This document shows, one piece after another, positions 23,633-32,499 of a DNA stretch of 64,000 nt (within the stretch, counting starts at the first letter, position 1; each line of letters starts with the position of its first letter). Source of the DNA: a virus; the IMG/VR virus record IMGVR_UViG_3300042453_005121, positions 62,001 to 126,000 of that record. One strand, written 5' to 3'. The notes under the pieces were generated by a model that had not been told where the DNA came from, made no database searches, and worked only from the letters and a program-made list of their open reading frames with translations. The translations under genes and the position numbers were made by a program.

Positions 23633-25282
23633 TCAAGCCTCACACGAGGAGCAAGTGAGGATTGAACGGGCCAATTCCTGTGCCGGGTTGGCAGACCTCT
23701 GGTAATAGAAGGTCTTAATCCCCATCTCCCAACCCTCTATGAGTAGGCTGTTGACGTCCTTCGGCGACGCAGAGGGAGGGATCGTCAGGTTCAGCGACTG
23801 GGACTGGTCTATATACTTCTGTCTCTGGGCGGCTTGGATGACGATCTCCTTCTGACTAATCTCTCCGAAGGTCTTGAAAACGTCCTTTTCCTCCTTTGAG
23901 AGGAAGTCAAGGTGCTGAACTGATCCTCCCTTAATGAGGATGCTCTTCCACGTATCGTCATCGTTCCTCTCGTGTTTCTTGAGGATTTCTTTGAGATAGG
24001 GATTCTTGTAGGTGAACTTCCCCTTGGCGAGGTTCTTTACGAAGTAGTTGCTGTTGAGCGGTTCAATGCTCGGGCTGACTTGGCCGAGTATGAAGCTGCT
24101 CGAGGTCGTCGGGGCTACAGCGAGGGTCGTTACGTTCCGCCGCCCGTACCCTTTGAGCAATTCGGGCTCGCCGTATTCCTTCGCCATCTCCTCTGTGGTA
24201 TTGTCGGACCTCTCCCTTATCGTCTTCCATATCTCGGAATTGAGAAGCTTCGCCTGCATGCTCTCAAACGCGATCATCTTGCTCTGGAGGTAGGAGTGCC
24301 AGCCGAGGACGCCGAGGCCGAGGGCCCGCTGTTTAATGGCGAAGTTTCTGGCGGCCTCCATGTATTTCACGCCTTCTGTCTTCCTTATGAACTCCTCGCA
24401 CACGGCATCAAGGAATCTCACCATGGTCTCTACGGCATCGGTTTCCTTGATTTCGTCCCAATGTAGGAGATTAAGGCTGGACAAGACACAAACGAATGAA
24501 TTGTTTTCGTCTGAAAAAAGCTGAATCTCGCTGCAGAGGTTTGAGGCCTTTATCTTGAGTTTGTTGTCCTTGTAGACCTTCGGAGCATTCTTGTTGGTCG
24601 TATCAACAAACATGATGTATGGATAGCCGGTTTCAAACCTCTTCTGGATGACTTTGGCCCATATTTTCCTCTTGTCCTTGTCGCCTTCTACGAGTTCCTT
24701 CATGAACTTATCGGTCACAGTCACGCCGATGCTCATATTCTGAATACTGTGTCCTTCGCTCCTGATCTGAAGGAATTCCTCTATGTCCGAGTGCTCTATG
24801 GGCATGTAGGCGGCGAAAGACCCTCTTCTTGCACTGCCCTGACTGATCACCTCGGCGACCTTGTCGAATATCTCCATGAAGTGGACGGCGCCGCTGCTCT
24901 CCCCACCCACGCTGATCTTGGTGCCTCGAGGGCGGAGGTCTCCGAAGAAACCACTCGTGCCTCCCCCCATCTTACTCATGATTCCTACCTCGGCAGACTT
25001 TGTCAGTATGGCCTCCATGTTGTCGGAAATGAAACTTCCGAAGCAACTGACGGGCAGGCCTCGCTTGTTGCCGAAGTTGGTCCAAACCGGCGTTGCTAGG
25101 GAATAGAATCCCCTGCTCATGTAGTTTTCAAACTTGTCGGCAAAACCCTTGATCTTGAGTATCTTCTCGGCGTTTTCTGCTATCTGCCTGATTCTCTGCT
25201 CTGGCGTCGTGTCCGGCTCCAAATAGCCTCTCTCAAGAAAGAGACGGCTGTGGGAGTTTAGCCAGTAATATTCTTTGGTCAT
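23633..25282 (-). CDS. nrdA: Ribonucleotide reductase alpha subunit, class I NrdA (549 aa)
   Basis: It reduces ribonucleotides to deoxyribonucleotides in complex with NrdB. Key motifs are the substrate-site LPVSCFGS (Cys80), the active-site NLCSEI (N248, C250, E252), the Ser/Gly-rich APTTSSSFI phosphate loop, and the C-terminal redox pair CSSC. Two radical-transfer tyrosines are expected near YYQR. There is no N-terminal ATP-cone, and at 549 residues it is much shorter than E. coli NrdA (761), so allosteric activity control is probably lost. It is followed by dUTPase and preceded by nrdB. Confidence 0.95.
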   Translation of the reverse strand: MTKEYYWLNSHSRLFLERGYLEPDTTPEQRIRQIAENAEKILKIKGFADKFENYMSRGFYSLATPVWTNFGNKRGLPVSCFGSFISDNMEAILTKSAEVGIMSKMGGGTSGFFGDLRPRGTKISVGGESSGAVHFMEIFDKVAEVISQGSARRGSFAAYMPIEHSDIEEFLQIRSEGHSIQNMSIGVTVTDKFMKELVEGDKDKRKIWAKVIQKRFETGYPYIMFVDTTNKNAPKVYKDNKLKIKASNLCSEIQLFSDENNSFVCVLSSLNLLHWDEIKETDAVETMVRFLDAVCEEFIRKTEGVKYMEAARNFAIKQRALGLGVLGWHSYLQSKMIAFESMQAKLLNSEIWKTIRERSDNTTEEMAKEYGEPELLKGYGRRNVTTLAVAPTTSSSFILGQVSPSIEPLNSNYFVKNLAKGKFTYKNPYLKEILKKHERNDDDTWKSILIKGGSVQHLDFLSKEEKDVFKTFGEISQKEIVIQAAQRQKYIDQSQSLNLTIPPSASPKDVNSLLIEGWEMGIKTFYYQRSANPAQELARSILTCSSCEA

Positions 25283-25324
25283 TTTTGTCTTTCTGGGTTG
25301 GTTTTCTACTAGAGTACAGGCGGA

Positions 25325-26296
25325 TCAAAACAACTCTTCGGCGGCGAAACTTTTTGAACGCTTTGAATACTCCACAGGTCTTGAATGAAAAAAATCTGAT
25401 TGATTATTTCCCAAAACCTGCTCGTCAAACCACGTTGTTTTTGAGATTAATTCTTTGTTTACGTCAAATATTTTCTTGAATCCTATTTCTTTGAGAGACT
25501 CGTTCATTCTGTTTTTGACAAATTCCTTGAGAATTTCAGAATTAAGTTTCTCCTCGCCGTACCCATTGACAATCCACTCTATGATTTGGAGTTCATATTT
25601 GACTGCCTCGTTGGCCTCGTGAATGATCTTCTCCTTGAGTTCTTCATCAAAGAGTTCGGGGTGCTCCTTCTTGATCACGTTGATTATTTTCATCCCGATC
25701 ATCGCGTGGAGATTTTCTTCTCGGCTCGTGTATTCAACTTGCTTGTTCGTGTCTTTGAGAACATTCTTGTACCTTCCGAACCAGCTTATTGTATAGAACT
25801 GGGAGAAGAGGGCGATGTTTTCCACGAAAAGCGTGAAGAGTATCAGCGAGTAAATGAACTGTTTCTTGTTGTCCGCATGGAACTTGTGAAGATGCTTCCT
25901 GAGGTAGTTGACCCTACCCTTTATGATATCCAATTCTAGTATTTCGTCAAACGCATCATCTATGCCGAGCACTTCAAGAAGACGTTCGTAGGCGTCGCCG
26001 TGGATGACCTCCGTGTTCGCCATGACGTATCCCATGTCGTTGATGCTCGGGTGGGGGAGGTTGTCGCCGAGTTTGGCCCAAAACTTCTTTACGCTGATCT
26101 CTAGTTGTCCGATCGTAGCGAGAGCACGGGTCATTATCTGCTGCTCCTGCTCTGTGAGAGACACCCTGAAGTCTTGAATGTCGCTTGAGAAACTGAATTC
26201 CTTGTCGGTCCAGAAACCATTGTGCATGGCCTCTATGAAATCTTGGGTCCACGGATATCGGTCAGGCTTCCTGCTAATCTGTTCTTCAAAAATCAT
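25325..26296 (-). CDS. nrdB: Ribonucleotide reductase beta subunit, class I NrdB (323 aa)
   Basis: The metal-binding helices are visible: E66 (in QLEISVKKFW), E96-V-I-H99 with Y103 four residues later (ANTEVIHGDAY), E159 (LFVENIAL) and E194-N-L-H197. The tyrosine at the H+4 position is the place of the radical Tyr of class Ia enzymes. This subunit makes the radical used by NrdA. The C-terminus (EELF) probably docks to the alpha subunit. The 42 bases between nrdB and nrdA hold no other gene. Confidence 0.95.
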   Translation of the reverse strand: MIFEEQISRKPDRYPWTQDFIEAMHNGFWTDKEFSFSSDIQDFRVSLTEQEQQIMTRALATIGQLEISVKKFWAKLGDNLPHPSINDMGYVMANTEVIHGDAYERLLEVLGIDDAFDEILELDIIKGRVNYLRKHLHKFHADNKKQFIYSLILFTLFVENIALFSQFYTISWFGRYKNVLKDTNKQVEYTSREENLHAMIGMKIINVIKKEHPELFDEELKEKIIHEANEAVKYELQIIEWIVNGYGEEKLNSEILKEFVKNRMNESLKEIGFKKIFDVNKELISKTTWFDEQVLGNNQSDFFHSRPVEYSKRSKSFAAEELF

Positions 26297-26367
26297 TTTT
26301 TGTTTTCCTTATTGTAATAAACGACGAGGTATCTAAGATTGTTAATCAAAATTTTGCATCCGATTGA

Positions 26368-27222
26368 TTAATAATAATTTTTTCTGCTACTTATGGCCGT
26401 GGAAACAAGTTCCCAAGCTCTTCTGCACGCATTTTCAAATGTGAATTTTTCAGAACAAAATTTCAAAAGTCTAGCGGCCATGTCGTTCAGCAATTCTTGA
26501 TTGTTGTCCGCCCACTCGTATTTTTCAAATATATCGCCCATGTCGTGTCTCACCGGCACATGTAGATTTTGCTCCAAAATGAGCGTGTCGCTCCAGGCCA
26601 GAATTGGTCGTTCTGCTATAAACAGTGGCCTGTTGCAGAAAGGCAGCATTTTCAATCTCCCACTACATCCTGTTCCAGAAAGGTCAATAAGATATTTGTA
26701 GCCGCAGAAGTCTTTCATGGGAGTGAATTTAGTGGGGGTTCTGCCGTGGTTCGTCCACCACATTGAATCTCCAGCGAATTTGTCGGGATGAGTCTTGCAG
26801 AGTTCCACGTATTTGATTCTCTGGGGGACTCCTTGCAGGTTGCCCTTCCAGAACATTCTTTGATCCTTGATGTTCTTCGGATCATTGTTTTCAACTATTT
26901 CGCGAATGAAACTATCAAAATTCACGAGGCCTATGTGCCACCAGTTTCCGAATATGTAATCAGGAAACAACTTTTGGTCTCTACCGAAAGAAGAAGTGTC
27001 AAACTCAATGAAATTAGACGCGTTCTCTTTTGGACTATCCTTAGTGGGTCCGTCGGCCGTATTTATTCTTATGGTATAAGTCTGGTTCAATTCGCCCGAC
27101 TCTTGGAGCATCTCAAAAACCCTGGTCATTATTTTGAGAAGACCTGCGTTTCTGCACTCCCACATAGACTTGGTCATGAAGGAAAGGCTGTCGGGCGATA
27201 TTGAAAATTCAACGTAGTTCAT
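26368..27222 (-). CDS. Glycosyltransferase family 90 (CAP10-like) (284 aa)
   Basis: The sequence follows the CAP10/GT90 layout: FPDYIFGNWWHIGL, RMFWKGNLQGVPQR, then the core YKYLIDLSGTGCSGRLKMLPFCNRP and a conserved tail with LLNDMAARLLKFC and ACRRAWELV. The family transfers xylose, glucose or related sugars onto glycans or proteins. It overlaps the gp46 gene by four bases, an unusual position inside a recombination operon. A sugar acceptor cannot be predicted. Confidence 0.78.
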   Translation of the reverse strand: MNYVEFSISPDSLSFMTKSMWECRNAGLLKIMTRVFEMLQESGELNQTYTIRINTADGPTKDSPKENASNFIEFDTSSFGRDQKLFPDYIFGNWWHIGLVNFDSFIREIVENNDPKNIKDQRMFWKGNLQGVPQRIKYVELCKTHPDKFAGDSMWWTNHGRTPTKFTPMKDFCGYKYLIDLSGTGCSGRLKMLPFCNRPLFIAERPILAWSDTLILEQNLHVPVRHDMGDIFEKYEWADNNQELLNDMAARLLKFCSEKFTFENACRRAWELVSTAISSRKNYY

Positions 27223-29228
27223 TTCTTGTCCTTCATGGTTGTGAATCCTTTTCTCTTTTCAAGACTTATCAATTCACACCCATCCAGCATTTCAAGTAGA
27301 TTTTGATCGTGCGTTGTTATGAACACTTGTCTATCTTTAGCAAGCTCCGAGATCATATTGTATACCCCAACCACCCCAATTTGGTCAATGTTGGTTGTGA
27401 CCTCGTCCAAGAAAACTAGACTTGGACACATGCCTGAATTCAACATCATGACGTGAGCGAACGCTTGGGACACGGCCAAGTTCAATCTTCTTCTTTCTCC
27501 GCCGCTCATCGCATAATAAACGAATGGGTCGCCATCACTAGGGCTTCGTTGTATCTTCTCCTCCAGCTCATTGTCGAATTCCAATTTTATTTTACCATCT
27601 ATCAAAAACTGAAGCCAGTAGGAGACCCTAGAATTTAATGCCGGTATGATTCCTTCTATCACGAACTTTCTTATTCCTGTGTCGCCGAAAGCGGTTGTCC
27701 AGAACTCGTAATAGGGAAGTTCCTTTTCAAGCGAATCCAGCTCTAGTCCTTTGTTCTCAAATTCCTCCAACTTGGATTTGATCTCCGAAGAAAGGGAATC
27801 AATCATTGGCCTGAAAGGGGTCTGACCCTCCAATTCTGATTTCTTTGACTCGGCCTGCTCCTTCAATCCATCAATCTGCTGTTCAAGGAGTTTGTTCTTA
27901 ACATCATCAGATTGGGGCTTTTCAATCTTGTTGAGTTCCGAGAGTTCTTTTCTTTTTTCCGAAAGTTCTCTTGAAGTCTTGAGCATATTGTTCTTGGCAG
28001 AATCCAGGCCGACCGATATCTTGGACAGAGTCTCGTTCAAATCCTTAAGCCGGCTCTCTGATTTTATTTTTTCGGCTCGCTCCGAATCGCACTTCTCCTT
28101 CGTCTCCTTCGTCTTGGCGAGCAGTTGTTTTGTGTATTTTCCGTAATTATCTTTTGAGACAGTGCCAAAGCATAGTTTGCATGTGGCGCCTTCGTTCTTT
28201 TCAAGTCTGGAGATTTCTTTTTCATCGTCAGAAATCTGGACTTCCAGGCCCTTTATCAAAGACTCAGACTTAGATATCAATATTTGAAGTTCATTCTGCT
28301 TTTGTTTGTTTGAAGAAAACTTCTCTTGAGCCAGATCAAGAATCTCCTGTATCTTTATCTGTTTGCCTTCTGATTCTGGTATTTCGTTATTGAGTTCGGC
28401 TATTCTTTCTTGGGCTGATCTATATCTTGAGGACTCCGCTCCGTCCGAGGTAGATTCAAGTTGTGATTTTATTTCTTTAATTCTAGCGATTAGGTCCTTG
28501 AGTTCTCCCTTTCTCTGTTCTGTCCATTTTTCCTCTTGTTCAATCGCCATCTTGAGTCTTGAACGCGAAACTTCCAACTCTTGTCTGGCGGTTTCGTGGG
28601 ATTGTTGGGCGAGTTTTATGGCATCCTTTTTGTCTTTCCTGAGGTTTTTTGCCCTTTCGGCGAAGTTCTTGTATTTGTCCAAGGAAAGAAGATTTTCAAC
28701 TATCTCTCGCTTGCTCGCCGCATCGCATTCAAGAAAGCTGCCAGTGTTGTTATCGGTGAATACGACAACGTTCACGAAAGTTTCGTAGTTGAGGCCGAGT
28801 TTATCTTCGAGTAACTTTTGAGTCGCCGGCTGTCCTCCGAGGCTTATTTCAGTGCTGTCGTCCCACGTCCCTTCTGCGCTCTCCCATAATCTCAGGGAAT
28901 CGGGCTTTCTGGTTCTTACCGCCCTGAAGTTCCCCCACCTTACCTCCGTCTTGAGACCCTTTCCGATTTGATTATTTATAACGTCCTTGTGATTGACTTT
29001 TTTGGGGTGTTTTATAGTCTTGCCGAAAAGGGTGTAGACTATGATTTCTGGGATGCTGCTTTTTCCAACTCCGTTGCTTGCGACCCTTGAGTCGCTGTCC
29101 ACGACGTCAAAATTGCTTCCCCTGACGAGGACTATGTTCCCGTAATTGGAGAAATCCAACTCAAAGCCTTCGGGGCCGAAGCAAAGAAAATTCTGGGCTT
29201 GGACGTACTTGATGTCAAGACTTTTCAC
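27219..29228 (-). CDS. 46: Recombination endonuclease subunit, T4 gp46 / SbcC/Rad50-like (669 aa)
   Basis: The SMC-type ATPase is complete: Walker A SNGVGKSS (51-58), two long coiled coils around a zinc hook CKLC (about residue 350), the signature MSGGERRRLNLAV (about 577) and Walker B LVFLDEVTT (about 610). With gp47 it resects DNA ends for recombination-dependent replication. It overlaps gp47 by four bases. An exact TATAAATA occurs on the minus strand inside this gene at 28974-28981 but is not thought to be a promoter. Confidence 0.95.
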   Translation of the reverse strand: MKSLDIKYVQAQNFLCFGPEGFELDFSNYGNIVLVRGSNFDVVDSDSRVASNGVGKSSIPEIIVYTLFGKTIKHPKKVNHKDVINNQIGKGLKTEVRWGNFRAVRTRKPDSLRLWESAEGTWDDSTEISLGGQPATQKLLEDKLGLNYETFVNVVVFTDNNTGSFLECDAASKREIVENLLSLDKYKNFAERAKNLRKDKKDAIKLAQQSHETARQELEVSRSRLKMAIEQEEKWTEQRKGELKDLIARIKEIKSQLESTSDGAESSRYRSAQERIAELNNEIPESEGKQIKIQEILDLAQEKFSSNKQKQNELQILISKSESLIKGLEVQISDDEKEISRLEKNEGATCKLCFGTVSKDNYGKYTKQLLAKTKETKEKCDSERAEKIKSESRLKDLNETLSKISVGLDSAKNNMLKTSRELSEKRKELSELNKIEKPQSDDVKNKLLEQQIDGLKEQAESKKSELEGQTPFRPMIDSLSSEIKSKLEEFENKGLELDSLEKELPYYEFWTTAFGDTGIRKFVIEGIIPALNSRVSYWLQFLIDGKIKLEFDNELEEKIQRSPSDGDPFVYYAMSGGERRRLNLAVSQAFAHVMMLNSGMCPSLVFLDEVTTNIDQIGVVGVYNMISELAKDRQVFITTHDQNLLEMLDGCELISLEKRKGFTTMKDKK

Positions 29229-30322
29229 GATTCAACTCTCTGGCATATTTCTGAGCCTATCTTGATGAGGAATTTTTTGTCTAAACCCTCTACGTTAGCC
29301 TGCTCCACATAACGCTCCAGCATCTCTTCCTCCTTGTAGAGTATGGCTTTTGCGTCCTTGATCATATGATCTTCTTTTTTTTGCGATTGCTTGATTTCAA
29401 GCGTGGCGACCTTGGAACCTTCGGTGAGCCGTTGGCGGATGTCGGACATCTGCTTGTCTGCTAGGTCACTGACTTCAAGCCGAACGAACTGTCCTTCAAG
29501 TTCATGGTCGGAAATTTCATCCTCGTTCAAGATATAGTGCTTCGGACTAAAGGTGTTTTTGACGTATTCTTTTTCGTCAGATTCCGTGTCATATATGATT
29601 AGATGCTTGTCTTGGAAGGCCTCTCCGAAGCTCAATTGCAGTGGCGATCCGACGTATTCCACCTTCTCGTTCAATTTCTGGGCTGCGTGATAGTGACCCA
29701 GAAAAACTCTATCCCAAGAATCAAATATCTCGGGGCCGACCCTGACCATGTCTCCATCGTGCTCTATCGCCACATCACTGGTGGTGTTGTATCGCACGTT
29801 CCATATCGCGCCGTCAACGGACACATGGCCTCCGAGTATCTTTTGATTCTTTGGATTTTTGCTATTCCACTCTTGATCTATCTTTTTCAAATCCTCAATT
29901 GGATTATGTGTGTAAGGAAGCATTGCAAAAAAGAATTTTTCTTCCTTGTCAGATAGAACTTCTACGGAAGGCGAGTTCACAATTCTGACCCCCGGAAGAT
30001 TTCTGAGCGGGTTGACGCTTGAGACATCCAATTTTTGGTAGTGCCACAGGTCGTGGTTTCCAAGCAAAAGAGTCAGATTTAATTCGTTTCCGCAGAGGTG
30101 TTCTTCAAATATTTCAAAAGTCTTTTGGTAGGTCAACACGTCTATTTTTTGGCGATCATGAAAGAGATCCCCCAAAAAGACTATATTTTTGATCTTTTTT
30201 TCCAATGCGGTCCTGAACGTCCAGTCAAGGGTTTGGATACAATGATCAAGCCGTTCGGCCGATTTCTTGTGAGGGTGGATGTGAATGTCGCTGAAAATGA
30301 TTATTTTCATGGATTTTAGCAT
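29225..30322 (-). CDS. 47: Recombination endonuclease subunit, T4 gp47 / SbcD/Mre11-like (365 aa)
   Basis: The calcineurin-like phosphoesterase motifs are in order: FSDIHIH, FLGDLFHDR, LLGNHDLWH, LGGHVSVDG and FLGHYHAAQ. These bind two metals for DNA nuclease activity. The C-terminal part (about 250-365) is the helical partner-binding region. GGTAAG lies before the chosen ATG; a start at MKIIIF four codons later is also reasonable. It forms the Mre11-Rad50-like complex with the product of the overlapping downstream gene. Confidence 0.93.
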   Translation of the reverse strand: MLKSMKIIIFSDIHIHPHKKSAERLDHCIQTLDWTFRTALEKKIKNIVFLGDLFHDRQKIDVLTYQKTFEIFEEHLCGNELNLTLLLGNHDLWHYQKLDVSSVNPLRNLPGVRIVNSPSVEVLSDKEEKFFFAMLPYTHNPIEDLKKIDQEWNSKNPKNQKILGGHVSVDGAIWNVRYNTTSDVAIEHDGDMVRVGPEIFDSWDRVFLGHYHAAQKLNEKVEYVGSPLQLSFGEAFQDKHLIIYDTESDEKEYVKNTFSPKHYILNEDEISDHELEGQFVRLEVSDLADKQMSDIRQRLTEGSKVATLEIKQSQKKEDHMIKDAKAILYKEEEMLERYVEQANVEGLDKKFLIKIGSEICQRVES

Positions 30323-30384
30323 GATCTTACCAAGACACGCCCAAGCAGTCCATAGATGTTCGTATCAATATTTTAGAATTGAAC

Positions 30385-30392
30385 AATAAATA
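30385..30392 (+). promoter_or_regulatory. AATAAATA, candidate late promoter for the gene at 30392
   Basis: AATAAATA differs by one base from the T4 late promoter. It overlaps the first ATG of the following gene at 30392, so if it is a promoter the message would start near 30398 and the next in-frame ATG (30401) would be used with almost no leader. Confidence 0.4.
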
Positions 30393-31150
30393 TGAATATC
30401 ATGAAACTAGTCATAAATTCAAATGTGAATTACGAAAAACCACTTCGCAAATTGTTTTTGTCCTTGCGTGGAGCGGGATTCAGGGATTACAAGAACATAA
30501 TCGTTGTGAGGGGCCAATCAGAGTCTGACGAGGAGCCCAAAAAGGTCAAAATTTCCAAGGTTGTGAAATTGGGCATTCGTGATGAACTGACGTTAATCAA
30601 CATGCGTTTGAATAACTTTGACTACACTGGGTATCATGCCCTGAATGTTTATAAAGAACACCCCCTCGTGAGTTCAGACTGGTATATGTACATTTTGGAC
30701 ACCGTTACGGTGAACAGCCTATTCGTGTCGTTCATCAATTCGGCATGCCCTGATCCGGATGAGTTGATGATCACCATGCGTCCTCATTCAAACATATGTG
30801 CATTTGGCAGTGAGGTGATAAAGAACTACGGAAACAATTTCGGCACGCCGTTGACAAAGGACGAGGCAATAAGACTTGAGTTTGATTCGCCGATAGAAAA
30901 AAACGTAGCGAGCATATCAAGGTTCGGAAGAATAACTCAGATGAATACGAGATATTTGGTAGGAGAGGCCGACATATATGGAACGGGACATCCAAGAAAA
31001 AATCTTTATTACCCAGACTTCGGATTGAGCAAATGGATATTCTGGGGGAGGACTGGTGATATCTTGGGAGACGTCCAAGAGAACAAAGTGTGGACGAGCG
31101 ACGAGATCGCCAGATTCAAAAAAGAAAACAAGCCCGAATCATTTTTTTAA
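30392..31150 (+). CDS. Hypothetical protein, possibly glycosyltransferase-like (252 aa)
   Basis: The protein begins MNIMKLVINSNVNYEKPL, followed by a Rossmann-like beta-alpha start (NIIVVRGQSE) and a central SSDWYMYILDTVTV that recalls the DXD region of nucleotide-sugar enzymes. No firm family was recognised. An alternative start at 30401 fits the late-promoter-like element just upstream. The end overlaps the minus-strand Pro/Gly-rich gene by 12 bases. Confidence 0.6.
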   Translation: MNIMKLVINSNVNYEKPLRKLFLSLRGAGFRDYKNIIVVRGQSESDEEPKKVKISKVVKLGIRDELTLINMRLNNFDYTGYHALNVYKEHPLVSSDWYMYILDTVTVNSLFVSFINSACPDPDELMITMRPHSNICAFGSEVIKNYGNNFGTPLTKDEAIRLEFDSPIEKNVASISRFGRITQMNTRYLVGEADIYGTGHPRKNLYYPDFGLSKWIFWGRTGDILGDVQENKVWTSDEIARFKKENKPESFF

Positions 31151-31453
31151 CGATTTGCTCAAAGCGGTCCAGACGTCAGAACTTTTTATCTTTTGAACCG
31201 TCGTTCCGCCTGGTTGCGGCGAACTGGGATCGCCTGGGGCCGATGGCGCTCCTATGGAAGGTCCTCCCATGGGCGGTCCTCCCAAGCCCATAGGCGGACC
31301 ACCGCCCCCTAAGCCTGGCGGAGGGCCGCTGCCAAATCCGGGGATGCTCGGCCCTCCCGGAGGTGGGCCTGGTGGGGGTGGTGGCTTTCCTCCACTTGGT
31401 GGAGGAGCCGGTGGAGTCGCTTCTAATATAAGGAATTGGTGAAAAGTAAGCAC
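31139..31453 (-). CDS. Pro/Gly-rich protein with capsid-targeting-like start (104 aa)
   Basis: The gene starts with GTG and encodes MLTFHQFLILEATPP, a near match in style to the T4 leader MKTYQEFIAEA, with a possible processing site after ILE. About 65 residues of Pro/Gly repeat (PPPPPGPP, GPPMGLGG) follow and then a helical basic tail (VWTALSKSLKK). TATATAAT ends two bases before the GTG and no ribosome binding site is seen. A flexible internal head protein is plausible. Confidence 0.7.
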   Translation of the reverse strand: MLTFHQFLILEATPPAPPPSGGKPPPPPGPPPGGPSIPGFGSGPPPGLGGGGPPMGLGGPPMGGPSIGAPSAPGDPSSPQPGGTTVQKIKSSDVWTALSKSLKK

Positions 31454-31455
31454 GA

Positions 31456-31463
31456 ATTATATA
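31456..31463 (-). promoter_or_regulatory. TATATAAT directly before the GTG start at 31453
   Basis: Read on the minus strand, TATATAAT ends two bases before the start codon. If it is a late promoter, transcription would begin at or inside the first codons, making the message leaderless or making a different start likely. The capsid-targeting-like start supports the GTG. Confidence 0.35.
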
Positions 31464-31506
31464 GCCCAGATAATAGATATATTTGTATGCAACAAGGAGT
31501 GTTTAA

Positions 31507-31677
31507 ATGGACGCAAAGGATTTGATGACCTTTATTGTTACCCTTTTCGTTCCGCCTCTCGGGGTGGCTCTGAAATCGGGATTCGGAACTCATTTTTGGG
31601 TGAATCTGGCTCTTACGGTGTTCGGTTTTTACATTGCGGGGATGGTTCACGGCGTTTACGTCGTGCTCAAGGACTAA
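31507..31677 (+). CDS. Pmp3/YqaE (UPF0057) family membrane peptide (56 aa)
   Basis: The 56-residue product has the complete family pattern: a first helix TFIVTLFVPPLGVALKSG, a loop GTHFWVN and a second helix LALTVFGFYIAGMVHGVYVV. The PPLGV and the G-x-x-H-G-V-Y end are characteristic. These two-helix proteins sit in the plasma membrane of yeast, plants and bacteria and are linked to cation and stress homeostasis. The ATG has AAGGAG eight bases upstream. It ends four bases into the 3' end of the minus-strand metalloprotease-like gene. Confidence 0.85.
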   Translation: MDAKDLMTFIVTLFVPPLGVALKSGFGTHFWVNLALTVFGFYIAGMVHGVYVVLKD

Positions 31678-32264
31678 AAATTAATTTGCGGAATCCTTGA
31701 TATCACCAAATTCCAGTTCGTCGAAACCCATTTCTTGAATGTTTCTTCGGCCTTTTTGGGGCCGACCTCATCGGTTTTGCCTTTGGTCTGAAACTCTATC
31801 TCGTGGGTTGTTTCGTGTATTATGGTGCTAGCTATTTCCAGAACGGCTTCTTTTGTGTCGCCAAACTCCCTGACTATCTTTTGTACGTTCACGTGAATCA
31901 CGTCACTAGGGGCGAGCTGTCTTTCATCTATATCTGGAATGTATTGTTTTATAACTGAATTTGGTATTCTTTGTAAGTTTTGCTGTTGTGCAGCGGAATG
32001 GCCGAATTTGAACCTTATTTTATTAGAAGCGGCAGGACCTATGATTTTTTTGTTTTCTGAAGAGTTGTATAGCCCATAAACTCCGGAATATAGGGGTGCA
32101 ATGGTACTTATGTTGTTCAAAAGCTTCTGTCCTGTTGATTTGGAGTACAACTGGACCAGTTTTATTGCATACTTTGCCTTGTCGTACAACTGGTCTATTC
32201 TGCTTTCCACATTTTCTGTTCCGAGGGTGGAATTCTCCCCGAGCCATGATTTGAAATGTCCCAT
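31674..32264 (-). CDS. HExxH putative metalloprotease with capsid-targeting-like start (196 aa)
   Basis: The start MGHFKSWLGENS at 32264 is chosen by its resemblance to the other internal-protein leaders; upstream in-frame codons lie across the divergent promoter. IASTIIHETTHEIEF carries H150-E151-x-x-H154, a zincin active site, with acidic residues downstream (KTDEVGPKKAEE) that could give the third ligand. A packaged protease would be delivered with DNA, or could act in head maturation. TATATATAAT lies six bases before the ATG and no ribosome binding site is seen. Confidence 0.7.
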   Translation of the reverse strand: MGHFKSWLGENSTLGTENVESRIDQLYDKAKYAIKLVQLYSKSTGQKLLNNISTIAPLYSGVYGLYNSSENKKIIGPAASNKIRFKFGHSAAQQQNLQRIPNSVIKQYIPDIDERQLAPSDVIHVNVQKIVREFGDTKEAVLEIASTIIHETTHEIEFQTKGKTDEVGPKKAEETFKKWVSTNWNLVISRIPQINF

Positions 32265-32270
32265 TTGAAT

Positions 32271-32280
32271 TATATATAAT
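32271..32280. promoter_or_regulatory. Shared TATATATAAT element between divergent genes at 32264 and 32293
   Basis: The element lies in the 28 bases between the two starts. On the minus side it ends six bases before an ATG with no ribosome binding site. On the plus side CGGGAG follows it and precedes the ATG. Confidence 0.4.
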
Positions 32281-32292
32281 CGGGAGAAAAAA

Positions 32293-32499
32293 ATGGACAT
32301 TTCGTATTTTTCAATGTGGCTTTTTCCTTTGTTGTTTATTTTTTCTTTGGTTGCTATTTTTTTGCACAACAAACGAAAATCCGAGACTTTGCAGTCTCAA
32401 TTCGTAGTCACAGGTTGCCTTCTAATGATTTTTTATACCGTGTGTTTTCTTTCTGGAATATGCACGATTCTTAATTTCTTATGGCGATGGGTATTATGA
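32293..32499 (+). CDS. Small membrane protein (68 aa)
   Basis: Two hydrophobic segments (WLFPLLFIFSLVAIFL and CLLMIFYTVCFLSGICTILNFLW) joined by a short basic loop make a two-helix inner-membrane protein. CGGGAG precedes the ATG. Its stop overlaps the next start as ATGA (32496-32499). A holin-like role is possible on size and topology but is not supported by context. Confidence 0.65.
   Translation: MDISYFSMWLFPLLFIFSLVAIFLHNKRKSETLQSQFVVTGCLLMIFYTVCFLSGICTILNFLWRWVL

Noticed and set aside
28974-28981. An exact T4 late promoter sequence TATAAATA on the minus strand.
   Set aside because: It lies in the middle of the gp46 coding region, with no gene start close downstream; likely chance.
31254-31442. 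Plus-strand Pro/Gly-rich frame opposite the gene at 31139-31453.
   Set aside because: It is an antisense echo of the Pro/Gly-rich codons; no start signal, whereas the minus frame has the leader peptide.
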